NCBI GenBank assembly: GCA_013398615.1
Contig: VZSR01002364.1
Span: 1,500,176 to 1,564,175, forward strand
Source: Brachypodius melanocephalos
Taxonomy: Eukaryota; Chordata; Aves; Passeriformes; Pycnonotidae
Reading direction: 5' to 3'
DNA: 64,000 nucleotides
In this document: positions 51,451-62,320 of the stretch, in pieces
Layout: each line of letters opens with the position of its first letter
How positions within the stretch are numbered: position 1 is the first letter of the stretch
The notes under the pieces: generated by a model
What the model saw: only the letters and a program-made list of their open reading frames with translations
What the model was told of the DNA's origin: nothing
The model's database searches: none
Program-made: the position numbers and the translations under genes

Positions 51451-52219
51451 AACGAAGAAAAGCAGTTTCAGTTAATTCTTTTTGAGATTGTACCTCAGTG
51501 TAGTGAAGATGTTACTACATGGGAGCTAATGGGAACTAATATTCTGCTTATATACTTCCTATGTTTATTTTATTTTAAAAAAAAATGCAAATTGTGCCAT
51601 GTTTGATGAGATGGGCCTGAAGATTTCTTGTACCCTTCATGATGTTACATTTCTAGCCTTGTGTGATTTATATTATACCCTCAGTCTTTGTAATCCTTTC
51701 AGATTTTTCTCTTTTCCTCTGTCTTGTTTCTGGTGAGGTGTCTGGTATTCCAGGGTATTGGGTTTTGGTTGGTTGATTGGCTGGGCTGGTTTGGTTTTTT
51801 TTTTCAAATTTCCACAAGAGGCTTAGAACCAAACTGCAGGATTCTGTCTCTGCTGTATGATGAGGGGAGATCTTTGGCTGCTTGGAACCCTGATGAAGGA
51901 TGGTGACTGTGTTTCACTGCTTCTGCAGGAAGTCCAGGCTTGCATCACGCTGTAATGTCGTGGTACAACCACGTGTGTAGCCCAGATCATCTTATTCTTT
52001 TCCTCATTCATGTTGCAAGCCCATGCGTAATTTGCTGTCGGCTGCTGCCCCTGGGTCTTTTATTTTAGCTTAACAGGTTTGGGCTTCTTCCTCTCACTGA
52101 TTATTTGTGGGTTTCAATTCTCTTCAGATATATTAGCCTGCATTTTTTAGAAGGAATCCGCTTTTCTTACTTATCTCAGTGTTTCTAACCTCCTTTGGCA
52201 TAATTTCTTTCCCCACTGT
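51451..52219. other. Interval between CR1 fragments
   Basis: About 770 bases that could include decayed C-terminal ORF2 sequence of the flanking old CR1, plus unrelated sequence such as a GGTT/T-rich stretch near 51.77 kb. No coding remnant is readable by eye. Confidence 0.4.
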
Positions 52220-52530
52220 CATGTTTATAACACTTCTCACTATATTGAAATCTGTGAATTTAATTAATGCACTGTTTACCCGTTCTTCCAGATCATTAAT
52301 AAAGATGTTAAATAAAACTGATCCTAATACCAATCCCTGTGGCAATCTGCTAGCACCTCCCTTCTGCTGCTGCAATCTATTTATTTATAGCCCTTTAGCC
52401 ACTATTCAGCCATGTGATAGTCCTCATAAGCAAGCCAATTTTAGGGGTTTTAAAAAGGGATTGTGTCACATTTTGCCCAAGTCTGAGTTGATACAATCTA
52501 CTATATTATTTTAATCTACTGACTTGGCTG
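52220..52530 (-). pseudogene. Decayed CR1 reverse transcriptase (ORF2) fragment
   Basis: On the minus strand, the segment PQGLVLGSVLFNIFINDLEE followed by ALIKFTDF corresponds to the reverse-transcriptase palm region of CR1 LINEs (family pattern PQGSVLGPxLFNIFINDL, then a FADD catalytic box). Upstream on the same strand, SDLGKM, a stop, then HNPFL corresponds to the DFSKAFDTV-type motif. The FADD box is mutated (FTDF), a stop interrupts the frame, and the reading becomes unrecognisable after it, so it is inactive. ORF2 of CR1 encodes an endonuclease/reverse transcriptase for target-primed retrotransposition. Confidence 0.88.
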
Positions 52531-54039
52531 AATTTAATATATGTACAAAAATTAAATGTGATTAAATAGAGCTGTGGTTTTGGAGCACTTTGAGATCTTG
52601 GCAGCTGAGTTGCTATAATTCTCCTTTCTTAGAGCAATTACACCTCCTCCACCCCCACCCACCCCACCCCAGTTACACCATAATTTTATTCTGTGCTGCA
52701 TTTAGACTTACTAGGAGAAGATTCTCAGTATTGCTCCGTAATTCACAGTGTACTGATCAGTGCCATGTTCCTCACTGCTCGTCCAGGATTTGATTTTAAA
52801 TACAAAACTACTATAGGTGGAATTGTTTTGTCAGTATTTGAGTTGTCTATTGACAATTTGAATTGTCTACTGCTTGTTTGTCTGCAGTTGTCATTTCGTT
52901 ATTTTGTAATTTATATATATAAGTATACACGACTATTGAAGTTTTATTTACATGTTTGCAAAAGCAATAGTAAACTCTTGTCTTAATTTTAAGTGTGCAC
53001 TTTCATCCTTATGAAATTTGTAAGATTTATCTGTTTGCTTAAGTTCAACGTGGGTTAAGTGATTTCTTGCTGTGAAATTTGGGGGTATAGCGATTGTTTA
53101 ATAGCACACTGAATTTGTATTTAGTTGAAATTCAAAGATATTTAAACTGGAATAGGAAAAATTTTGTGCTTCACAACTTCATCGTGTGCGTCAGTACAAA
53201 CCTGAATAACAAGTTGTGCCATCCATTAATTGAATGAAACCAATCTTGTGAGATTTCACTTCCTCTTACTGTGTTTGGCTCGATTTTACAAACTCTATGC
53301 AAAAGCCAGTTTTAAATTGTGGTGTGGAGAACTTGTTTATGCCACCTTGGTTGGAATGGCATGCTCTGCAAATCACCACTGAATCATCATCTGGGATAAG
53401 AAAAGGTGTTAAAATCTGGATCAGAGGCCTGATTTAGGTCTGTGCTAATCCAGAGCTCTACAGTAGCACAAAACCAGAGCACTTGTCACTGCCTCCTGCC
53501 TGGTTAGGGCAGCTCTGCAGTCTGAACAGTGCTGCTGTGCTCAGGCATCACTGACCATGTGGAGCCAGGATTTCTTCCTTTTCCCTAGGCGGTGAGATGC
53601 TGCCTTCAATGGCTTTAAACACAGTGATTTTGTTGTCACCCTGCAAGCATTTCAACACCACTGAAACTGGGGACAGGAAGGAAGATTGGAACACTGCCCA
53701 GTCTCAGTTCCACAGTCATACTGAGTCTGAGCTCTGCCATATTACCCCTTAACACAGCTGCCTCCAAGTCAGCTGGGTCTCTGTTTCATTCTCCAGAGTA
53801 CAGTTAGGAAGTGTGGGCTCCAAATTTTGAACTGGCCAAGTTTATACTGGGTAAATGCTTTGCATCTTCTTGCTGCAGTGCTTTGGTTTGGGGTTCAGGG
53901 GCTTGAGGGAGTTCTAATGTCAGATGCACCAAAGTAGGATTTACTGTCTTGTTGAATGATGACTTCAAAATGGAATAAGTACTTCAGTAAGATCTGCTAG
54001 TAATCAATAGCGAGTGATGGCACTTGGAGTGTAGTCAAA
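52531..54039. other. Downstream MPPED2 intron, block 3
   Basis: Mostly AT-rich intron with no exon recognised. It includes the C-rich G-quadruplex complement at 52.65 kb and a moderately GC-rich segment at 53.45-53.9 kb. Confidence 0.6.
52652..52670 (-). other. G-quadruplex motif on the minus strand
   Basis: The + strand has CCCCC A CCC A CCCC A CCCC, so the minus strand has four G-runs separated by single T loops. This is a near-ideal parallel G-quadruplex sequence. It is also a possible i-motif on the + strand. Confidence 0.75.
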
Positions 54040-54165
54040 CATTGGTACAGGTTGCCCAGAGATGTGGCAGATGCCACAGTCAAAGCCAGCTTGGATGTGG
54101 CCCTGAGCAACCTGTTGAAGGTGTCCCTGCTCATTGCAGGGGGGGATTGGACTAATTTTGGTGTG
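54040..54165 (+). mobile_element. CR1 LINE 3' fragment
   Basis: The segments ATTGGTACAGGTTGCCCAGA, GATGTGGCAGATGCC, GCTTGGATGTGGCCCTGAGC and AACCTGTTGAAGGTGTCCCT, followed by CATTGCAGGGGGGGATTGGA, follow the order of the avian CR1 3' region. The terminal short repeat (ATTCTATG type) is missing or diverged. Confidence 0.88.
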
Positions 54166-57100
54166 TGATGTACATTAATTGGTACAGACTGTACTAAGAG
54201 GTGGAACTGAATGTTTAAAGTTTGTTTGCAGACTGCTAGGCAGCTGCTGTGCATGCTGTGACTGTGCCTTCAGCTAGGAGAAACATGTGGGTGCCAGAAG
54301 GGTGGAGCATGTGGATGAGGGAGCGGGGAAGGGAGTCCCAGCTCCAGCACTGTCTCACTGTACAAGGTGCAGGAAATAACTGGCTGGTTTGTTTAATTTC
54401 TCCGTGTACAAAATAAGGCTAGTAACAGTTATATGATTGCCATTTAGACAGGAGTTTCAGCACATGAAACACTTTGAAAGTGCCAAGTATTGTTGTTAAC
54501 TTATTTTTAGCAAGGTGATCCAGCAAGGTCCTGAGCAAATGCCAGCCTTTCCTCCTTGAATGATTTCAAAGGAGCCAGAGGGAGTGTTTGCCCCCTTGAA
54601 GTCTGTGTACTTGCTGGGGTGCTTGGCTGGATCATTGCACTGGAAAGCTAAGTAGGTGTCTATTTTTTGCAGGATAAGAAGGGGCGTATTTGAGATACTG
54701 TTGAAGTGGAATAGATAGCTGTGTTACTTGAAGTGGGAGCTGGTAACGTGTGATTTCAGGACACTTGAAGCCCTCTTCTCCAAAAGAGGAAGGTTAATAA
54801 AAACTGTGCTCTGAGTTTACTTCCTGGAATTTCTCTTCTGGGTGGTAAATGCATCACTCATTAGGACTTAGTTTATTAAGAAAGACTGAGAGAATGCAGA
54901 CAGACTTCAGTCTGTACTGAAGTAAATGGAGTCAGGGAGAGCCATCTGACACAGAAATAACTGTGCTTTCCTGTTGCTGTCCAACCCCAGCAATGGTGGG
55001 CTCATGTGTCCTTCCTGCAGAAACTGTTCCTGGGCTAAGCCTGTGTCTGATTGACTGCTGAAAACTTCATCTCCCAAGGCACAGATGAGTTGACAAAGAT
55101 GTGGACAGTCCCAGCCTTTCTCTCCCCACCCCAAACTCCAATTCCAGCCCATTTTTTTTTCCTACACAGCTATTATGATGCTGTGCATTTTTAAAATACA
55201 CTCACCTTGGCACTGATTATCTGCGGGGAAGATATTGAGACTTCAGAGCAATGTCGGGTGGGCCACACGTGAGCACCTGTGGGAGGAAATGCACCTTTGT
55301 ATCTCACAATATAATGTGAATATTCATTCCTACCTACTAATAACCACCTCCTGCTCTTTCTTTAAAGTCAGACCAAGAGTAGAAGATTCAATCTTCAATG
55401 AAAAGCACTTATCAGGTATATGAGCAAAGAGTCCTGCAGTCCAGGCAGTGAAAACTGACACTGCTTCTTACCTTCTCTCAAAAGCAGTGTTGAAATGTGG
55501 GGCCTGTTATTGTATATTTATCCAGGCATCAATCACAATCAAGCCTCCTGCTAGTTCATCTGTGAGGGCATTGTAATCCTATTTTTATCAGTTCCTTCCT
55601 GTACAACAGACAGTTAAAATAGCATGAGTAGGGGTCACAGATATCTTAATGGGTTCGGTTCCCAGAGATATCGGTGACCAGAGGAAGAGTTTTGCCGAAA
55701 TTTCTTCCTGAGCTGATAAGGTGGATAAACAGGGCTGAGGTGCAGAGCCAGGGCACGCTGTGAGAAGTGCAGCCTTGGATGGCACTGCAGAGGAGCTGCA
55801 CAATGATTAGGCACACAGCACTGCTTAGAGAAAAACCTCGGGAGCAGATGGAAATAAATGCTACTGTCTGGGGAAGAGTTCTTTCTCTTTTACAGGGTGG
55901 GATGGGTCAGCCTAAGTGATTTTTGCAATTAATTAGCCTGGTTTTGCTATTTTACTTCTTAAAAATCTACAAACAATTATTTATGTGGAGAAAATTGAGT
56001 GTCAATAATTAGCAATGTGTCATTTGTTTAAACTTGGGACAGTATGCTACTGATTCTTATTTAAGTAGCAGCATAAAAATATAATACATTAATATTTTTG
56101 GTCTTCTTTTTGTATATACGCTTAAATACTTGCTTATTATGAAGTGATGAATTATGCTTTTTAATCTCTTTTTTTCGTGGATTCCAGCTGTCTTTTGATG
56201 CAAATTATTAAAATTAATTTATAAATGAACACAGAGAATGTTTTAAAATGCATTTCCTTACCAGAATGAAACCAGCTTAGGACTTGTAAATGCATAAGGA
56301 AAAAGTTCATTACAGCAAATTTTATCTTATAAGACAAAATATTACCTTTGTCTCAGCTTTTTAAACTAATCTGTTGTTCCTGGTCAAGCCAGACTTTTGA
56401 GATTACAGAGATAATGGACATAGTGTTTTATACCTTGTTTTTATTCATAAATTGTAGGTGGTACTTCTCCTTTTTTGATTCCCAGGTTTTTGGGGATTTT
56501 TTTCTTTTCATTTTAATCAAACATTAATATGTACTACTTATACGAACTAAAATAAAAAATATATTATCTTCTAGAAAAGCAGAAATTAATTCTGTAAAAG
56601 TTTTTCCAACAAACTGTAACTCTAAGAGTTTATTCAAAGAATTTTCTGTTAAGTGGCTTGACTTTTAACTTTAGGGACAAGTAAATATTGCTTATTTTTT
56701 GGATATTAATGATTTTTTTATATTATTGTAAGTTTAGACTTTATGTGGGTAGTTACATCTTTAGGGTAAATGTTAAAAACAATTAGCTGTCCCAAAACAG
56801 TAATAATGTACTTTATACAAACCAGAATTTGTTATGTAAAAACTCAAAATAAAAACCCAGGTGAATTAAATCAGAAATGTAAGTTTGTCTCGCTGCCACC
56901 ATTTGTTTTTTAATCTTAATTTCTGCTGCAAGTCTGTGAAGAGAAGCCCCATGTCAAGCTATTTTTCTACTTACTGTAGTCTTTTTTCACCCCGTTGTAC
57001 CAGGGGTGGAAGCTGCTTGTGAGCCTTGGGTTTATGTTTAGCTACACAATCTGAGAAGGTTGCACCAACAACGGGCTGAAGACTTTGAATGGGGCACCAC

Positions 57101-57654
57101 CTTTTATTTTAATTTTAGCTGTTAATTATTCTAACTGTTTATTCCAAAACATCTTTTTCTGTGAAAGCTTATTTAAAATAATTTGTGCAAGAAAGCAACC
57201 AATCAGTAAAGTTTAAAATATTTTTGGAGACCGAATGCCTTTTTCAAGTGATGAAAGAGTAGAGGCATCAGCATTCTTCCACCATGAGTAGTGAAAATTA
57301 GCAACAAATAATAATAAGCCATCCCACTCACTGCAAACAAACCCTGCACACCCAGTAGGCTAAAATTCAGTATTCCTCTGCTTCTGGAGCTCTGTGATGC
57401 TTTCTAGAACACAGCTGATGCCAGCTGAGATTAACACCATGGACTTGTGTCCAGGGGCAGCTCCTGGAAAGCTGCAGTGCTCTTGGCAGCTGGAGGGAGC
57501 TCCTGGATATGCATGGTGCTGGTGCTGATGAATTCAGTCCCTTGAGGCTGACAGCAAGCAGGCACTGCAGTTCAGTCTTCCCCAGGGATTTCTCACAGAT
57601 TTTCTTGTTTGCCTCTTTTATTTCTGTAATGGAAGGTCTCTGTGTTTCTCACCC
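54166..57654. other. Downstream MPPED2 intron, block 4
   Basis: No exon recognised. The stretch 55.9-56.9 kb is notably AT-rich and has no recognisable repeat, making it a candidate for conserved regulatory DNA. 57.0-57.65 kb is mixed composition, leading into the next CR1. Confidence 0.6.
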
Positions 57655-57890
57655 TACCTTAAGCTGCACCAGGAGAAGTTTAGGCTGGATATTAGGGAAA
57701 ATTTCTTCACAGAAAGGGTGATTGGGCACTGGCATGGGCTGCCCAGGGAGAGTCATCATCCCTGGAGGTGTTGGAGAAAAGGATGTGGCACTCAGTGCCA
57801 TGGTCTGGTTGATGAGGTGGTGTTTGGTCATAGCTTGGACTCAATGAGCTCAAAGGTCTTTTCCAACGTAGTGAATTCTGTGATTCTTTC
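57655..57890 (+). mobile_element. Avian CR1 LINE 3' end
   Basis: Contains AGGAGAAGTTTAGGCTGGAT, ATTAGGGAAAATTTCTTCAC, GGGCTGCCCAGGGAGAGTCA, ATCATCCCTGGAGGTGTTGG, ATGTGGCACTCAGTGCCATG and CTTGGACTCAATGAGCTCAA, then AAGGTCTTTTCCAACGTAGT and GTGATTCTTT. This is the classic 5'-truncated avian CR1 end with its short terminal ATTCTGTGATTCT repeat. It encodes at most the last few ORF2 residues and is inactive. It is less diverged than the CR1 pieces at 51.3-52.5 kb. Confidence 0.95.
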
Positions 57891-60800
57891 GTAGGCACTG
57901 GCCTTTCAAACAGAAGCATCATGCTGAATGGTGCATTGAAAACCTTAGATAATCAGAATTTTGTAGCAGCTGACCTTACAATGTGGGCAATTAAATCTTT
58001 CTGTCTCAGGTTAGGTCAGGAAGAAATTTTGCCTATTTACAGTAATCTAGGTTTTTCTTTTGTTGCTGTTCTTAACTATCCTTTCAAGAGGTATTAATCA
58101 TTTCTGGAGGTGTGGTATGTAAGTTAATTTAAAAATTGGTCTGATTTTTTTTTTCTCTTCAAGTGACAAGAGGGTGAATATCAGCTTGAGCAGAGATGTT
58201 ATTCTAGTTGGAATAAATAGTGGGGGTGGAGGGGGTTGTGACTTTCGTATCACAGCTTTCACTTTGGTCCTAATAATATTGCACTTTCTTCTCACCTCAC
58301 TCTAGTGGTTATACTTCAGGTGAATTCATTTTTATTTCAGAAAAAGCTGACAAGAAAGGGCAAACTTTGCGAAGGAACAGAAACTGCTCATTTTGATATT
58401 CCGTCCCAGCAACTAGATTTTTTTTTTTTTCATTAGTGTGGTGATGCCTTAAAACAGCTGCCTTCAAGGCAGCAGAGCAGCACAGGGAGCTCCCTGGGCT
58501 CTGAGCACAAGATCAGTGTTGTGCTGCTGCTCCGTGGCTGCTGGCCAGACACACTGTGCCTGGGGAGCTGTGCAGGGGGGGAAAGGCTGCTGCTAAAACT
58601 CCGAGTAGAGTCTGCACACTGTGGTTTCTGTGCTTGATTCCTCAAATATGCGACGAGGTCGCTGAAAGTAGGCAGATGAGCCCGTCCTGCAAATTGTGGT
58701 GTGAAAATTTCACTTGTTACAAGCAGCTCCCCCGAACGAGTGTCAGTAATTGTGTTTGTGGAAATATGGTCTTGGGTCTCCTTCTTCTCCCTTGCTGTGT
58801 TTTCACTATTCATATCTACTCTTTTACATTTTTCAATGGGGATTTTATGTAAATAATAGGTAATATGCCACTAATCCTTCGTGTAAAATTTTACTACCTC
58901 TAAAGAGGGTGTTACTTTGTAAGCAAAGTGGGGCCCAGAGCTTATTTCCATTGACTTCTGTGAGCATTTTGTCTAGTCTTTCTGATTCCACCTTTATGGA
59001 TTTCCAATGTTTTAGTATCATTGTCATTAATGAAATGTGTTTTGCAATAACTCTGCAGTAAATGTCTTGTCAATATTCACCTCAATTAAATCTTGATCCA
59101 CTTTAAATCGTTGAGCAGACCTCTCCTTATTTCAGTGGGAGATGAGTTCTCAGTCTCTGTAAATGACTGCCAGCTCTGGGATGAGAAGACAGAGGAACGT
59201 TGTTCCCCCCAACCCAGGATAAACAGGGAGACTGTTTTGATATATTTTGCAGTCAAGCAAAAGTTAAAACCTTGTATAAACCTTGCTATGTGTGCCCAGT
59301 GTTCTGCAGCTAAAGCAAGCCATTGTGCCTGTAGAGGTTTTGGTAAACACATGCCTTAAGGTTAAATGGTAGATTATAAAGCAGAGAATGGCAAGGTGTA
59401 TTTACCCATGTGCACAGCACACTGACCCAGGAGGCTTTGGGCAAGGGAATGGATTGCAGTGGCTGTGCAATATGGATACTGCAAAGAGAAGTGTGTCTGG
59501 ATCCGAATGGGACTGCACTAACAGGCTGCAGGGATTTCACTCTGGGAGTGCCAAAGGAGACCCTTTTGGCTAGGAAGTAGTATCTGATTTTGGTATCATG
59601 CTGTAAAACATGGCACTTATTATAAATAAATGTACTGTTCATCATAATGAACTATCAAATAATTACCCTATGTGAACTGCTTTTCATAATTTAGTATCTT
59701 TAAATATGCTAAAAAGTATATCTACTCCCATGAATACTGTGAGCAGAAGCCCCTGATAATTAAGTCATTTTCTCTTTGGGAAGAATAGAATTACCATCTA
59801 AAATATTTATAGGAAATATTTCAATGACTGTACCAAGTTCACTTTGAAATCACCATTTCCTGTAGCTTGAGTTCAGCAGCAGTTAAAATATCTTTGTGTA
59901 ACACTAGAAGAAGTTAAAAGTGTTATTGGTCTCTATTTTATCATAAGTTCTATTGTCAATGATAAAATTCCCAAATGTACCAAATAGGGAAGAGGAGAGA
60001 AGGAGAACAGAAAGGAAACACTGGATTTTTGAATAAAGAAAATGTCTGGTTAGTAAAGTTTGGGATTACAATATAGGAAAATTGAGGAAAAAACTAAGAT
60101 GACCACAAGTTTTGGTGCTGAGCTACAAAATTGACCTAGAACTCACTAGATGCATTTTTCAGGACTAGAAAACTTTCTGACTGTGGTCCTCTGAGTCTCA
60201 TCCAAAGCTCATAGAAGCCAATAGGATTTTCCCACTGATCTCATCAGGCTTTAAATAATGTCTTTGATCCTGAAGTTCTTAGACAACAGATGAGAAAAAA
60301 TTTAAATACTGTACTTGGAATTCTGCCTGACTCAGGACTGCAGATTTACATCGTGAAATACAGCATGCAGGCTCAACCGTGTCTCCATCCTGATGCCAGC
60401 TTGGGCATCTAAACAGCTCAGAAAAATATATTGGAGTCTCCAGGCCTGTAAGAATTTGAAAAAGGCATTTACTTTATGCCTAAAAAGGGTCCTTCATTGC
60501 AGCTATAGTCTGAAAAGGCATGTGAATGCTGTGTTTTCCATGTTTTTCAGTGTATTATTTAAAGAACTTCCTTACATTGAGCAGGTTATTGATTCATTAT
60601 GCAGATGAAAAAGAAAAGATTAAGGATGAAAATCAGCTCCCTCTGAAATCAGTAGCATTTGCTCCTCAGTTCTGTAAAGAAATTATGTAATTTCAAAAGT
60701 TAGTTTGGAAGACAGATTCTTTCTAATAAAGGCATGAGCAATAGAGTTTCGTACTAGAGGACTAAATTAATAGAGTACCCTTCTAATTCTAATTCTGACG

Positions 60801-62215
60801 GCTTTTCAGCCATACAGTTACTTGTTGGAGATGTGTTTGGCACAGTATCTGAAATTCCTCTGAATTTCTTAAAACCTATCAAAACATTCAATAAATAATT
60901 TTAATTAAAAAAGAAATTGTTTTTCAATTTCTGCTTGTGCTTGTGATGCAGCCCAATACAATCATGCTTTGGGGAAGGCTAAGGGAAACATCTAATCCAC
61001 ACTCCACCTTTATAATAAACCTATTTATAATGTGGGTTGAAGAAGAGAGCTTTTTAAGTTAGATTGTGTGGACTTGAAAGCATCCATGCTGAATATTTTA
61101 TGTGAAGCTTGTCAAGGGCCCTTGCTAAAATAGCTTAAAAGCAGTATCACAGTTGCCTTCTTATAAGCATTGCACACAAGAAACATGCTGAAGGGTTTTC
61201 AATATTGCCAGAAGTTGATATATATTTTTTTTTAGGTGTCAGATTTTATGTGCTGTATATATATGTGCATGCTCATGTGAACAAACACCTATCTCACCAC
61301 ATTTTTGCAGAAGCTTTATTTTATATAATGTATGATGTCCCTTAAGGTACAGTAAATTTGGGGTTGGAGGCTTGATACTGTTTTTTTTTTAATATAAAAG
61401 TTACAGGGTCAAACTAAGCAAGAGTTCCTCAGCTCCCTATTTTCATTAAAGGAGACCAAAAGCAGCACCTGCAATCCATGCCAGCTGCTTTATACAGTAG
61501 CCTGTGAACTAATTGTACCCTTTGCAAAAAAAGGATCTCTCTCTCTTTTGCCCATATGGGAGCCAAGGAAACTGCCTTGCACCAAACATTTGACTTCTGA
61601 GCAGCTGAATTTAGCCCCAGTATTAATAGACCTGCATGCACTGTAGCTAATGAAAACAGGTCATATTTGGTCCTGATGCATTTAAGAAATAAAGCTGCCT
61701 CTGTAAGGGTATCAGGAAAGTCATTTTAGCATTGCATGATGTCAAACGCTATGGAAAAATGACTGACAGCCATTGCTTGTGTTTTAAACAGTTGGCTAGT
61801 TCATCTGGCCAAATACACACTGCAATTAAGCAACTAGGCAGAGCCACAACATTGAATACTGCTCTACCTTTTATAAATTCATGTTTGCAGGCAGAAGTCG
61901 AGCTGCTCTAACAATCTGATGAACAAAGTTTGGTAGGGCTTGTGTGTTTCCATAGGCAAAGTGGGTCAGGACACTTCAACATGCCAAATCATCGTGCTGA
62001 TTTCACTGCTTAATTGCAGTTGCATAGCATATTATGCAGCCCCTTGTCTATATGTGAATATAGGTAGATATGAAAACATATATGGACTGTGTTGCATGTA
62101 AGTTTGTTTCTGCATACCTGCATAGAGGTACTGGCTCTGTATGTAGGAGATGTCGAGGCTGTTCCTCTAGTTTTCTCTTTGGTTTTTAAAGAGTACCTCG
62201 TTCATACCTCCTGAA
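57891..62215. other. Downstream MPPED2 intron, block 5
   Basis: No exon or classifiable repeat recognised. A short GC-richer segment is at 58.45-58.75 kb. From about 59.7 to 62.2 kb the sequence is AT-rich and free of recognisable transposons; it ends at an assembly gap. Confidence 0.6.
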
Positions 62216-62320
62216 NNNNNNNNNNNNNNNNNNNNNNNNNNNNNNNNNNNNNNNNNNNNNNNNNNNNNNNNNNNNNNNNNNNNNNNNNNNNNNNNNNNNN
62301 NNNNNNNNNNNNNNNNNNNN
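62216..62320. other. Assembly gap (105 N)
   Basis: All bases are N from 62216 to 62320. The flanks are CATACCTCCTGAA on the left and GCAAGGGAATGG on the right. The true length and content are unknown; a short exon or repeat could be hidden. Confidence 1.

Noticed and set aside
53997..54254. 85-codon minus-strand frame
   Set aside because: It is antisense to the CR1 3' fragment at 54040-54165.
57649..57922. Two minus-strand frames of 60-71 codons
   Set aside because: They are antisense readings of the avian CR1 3' end.
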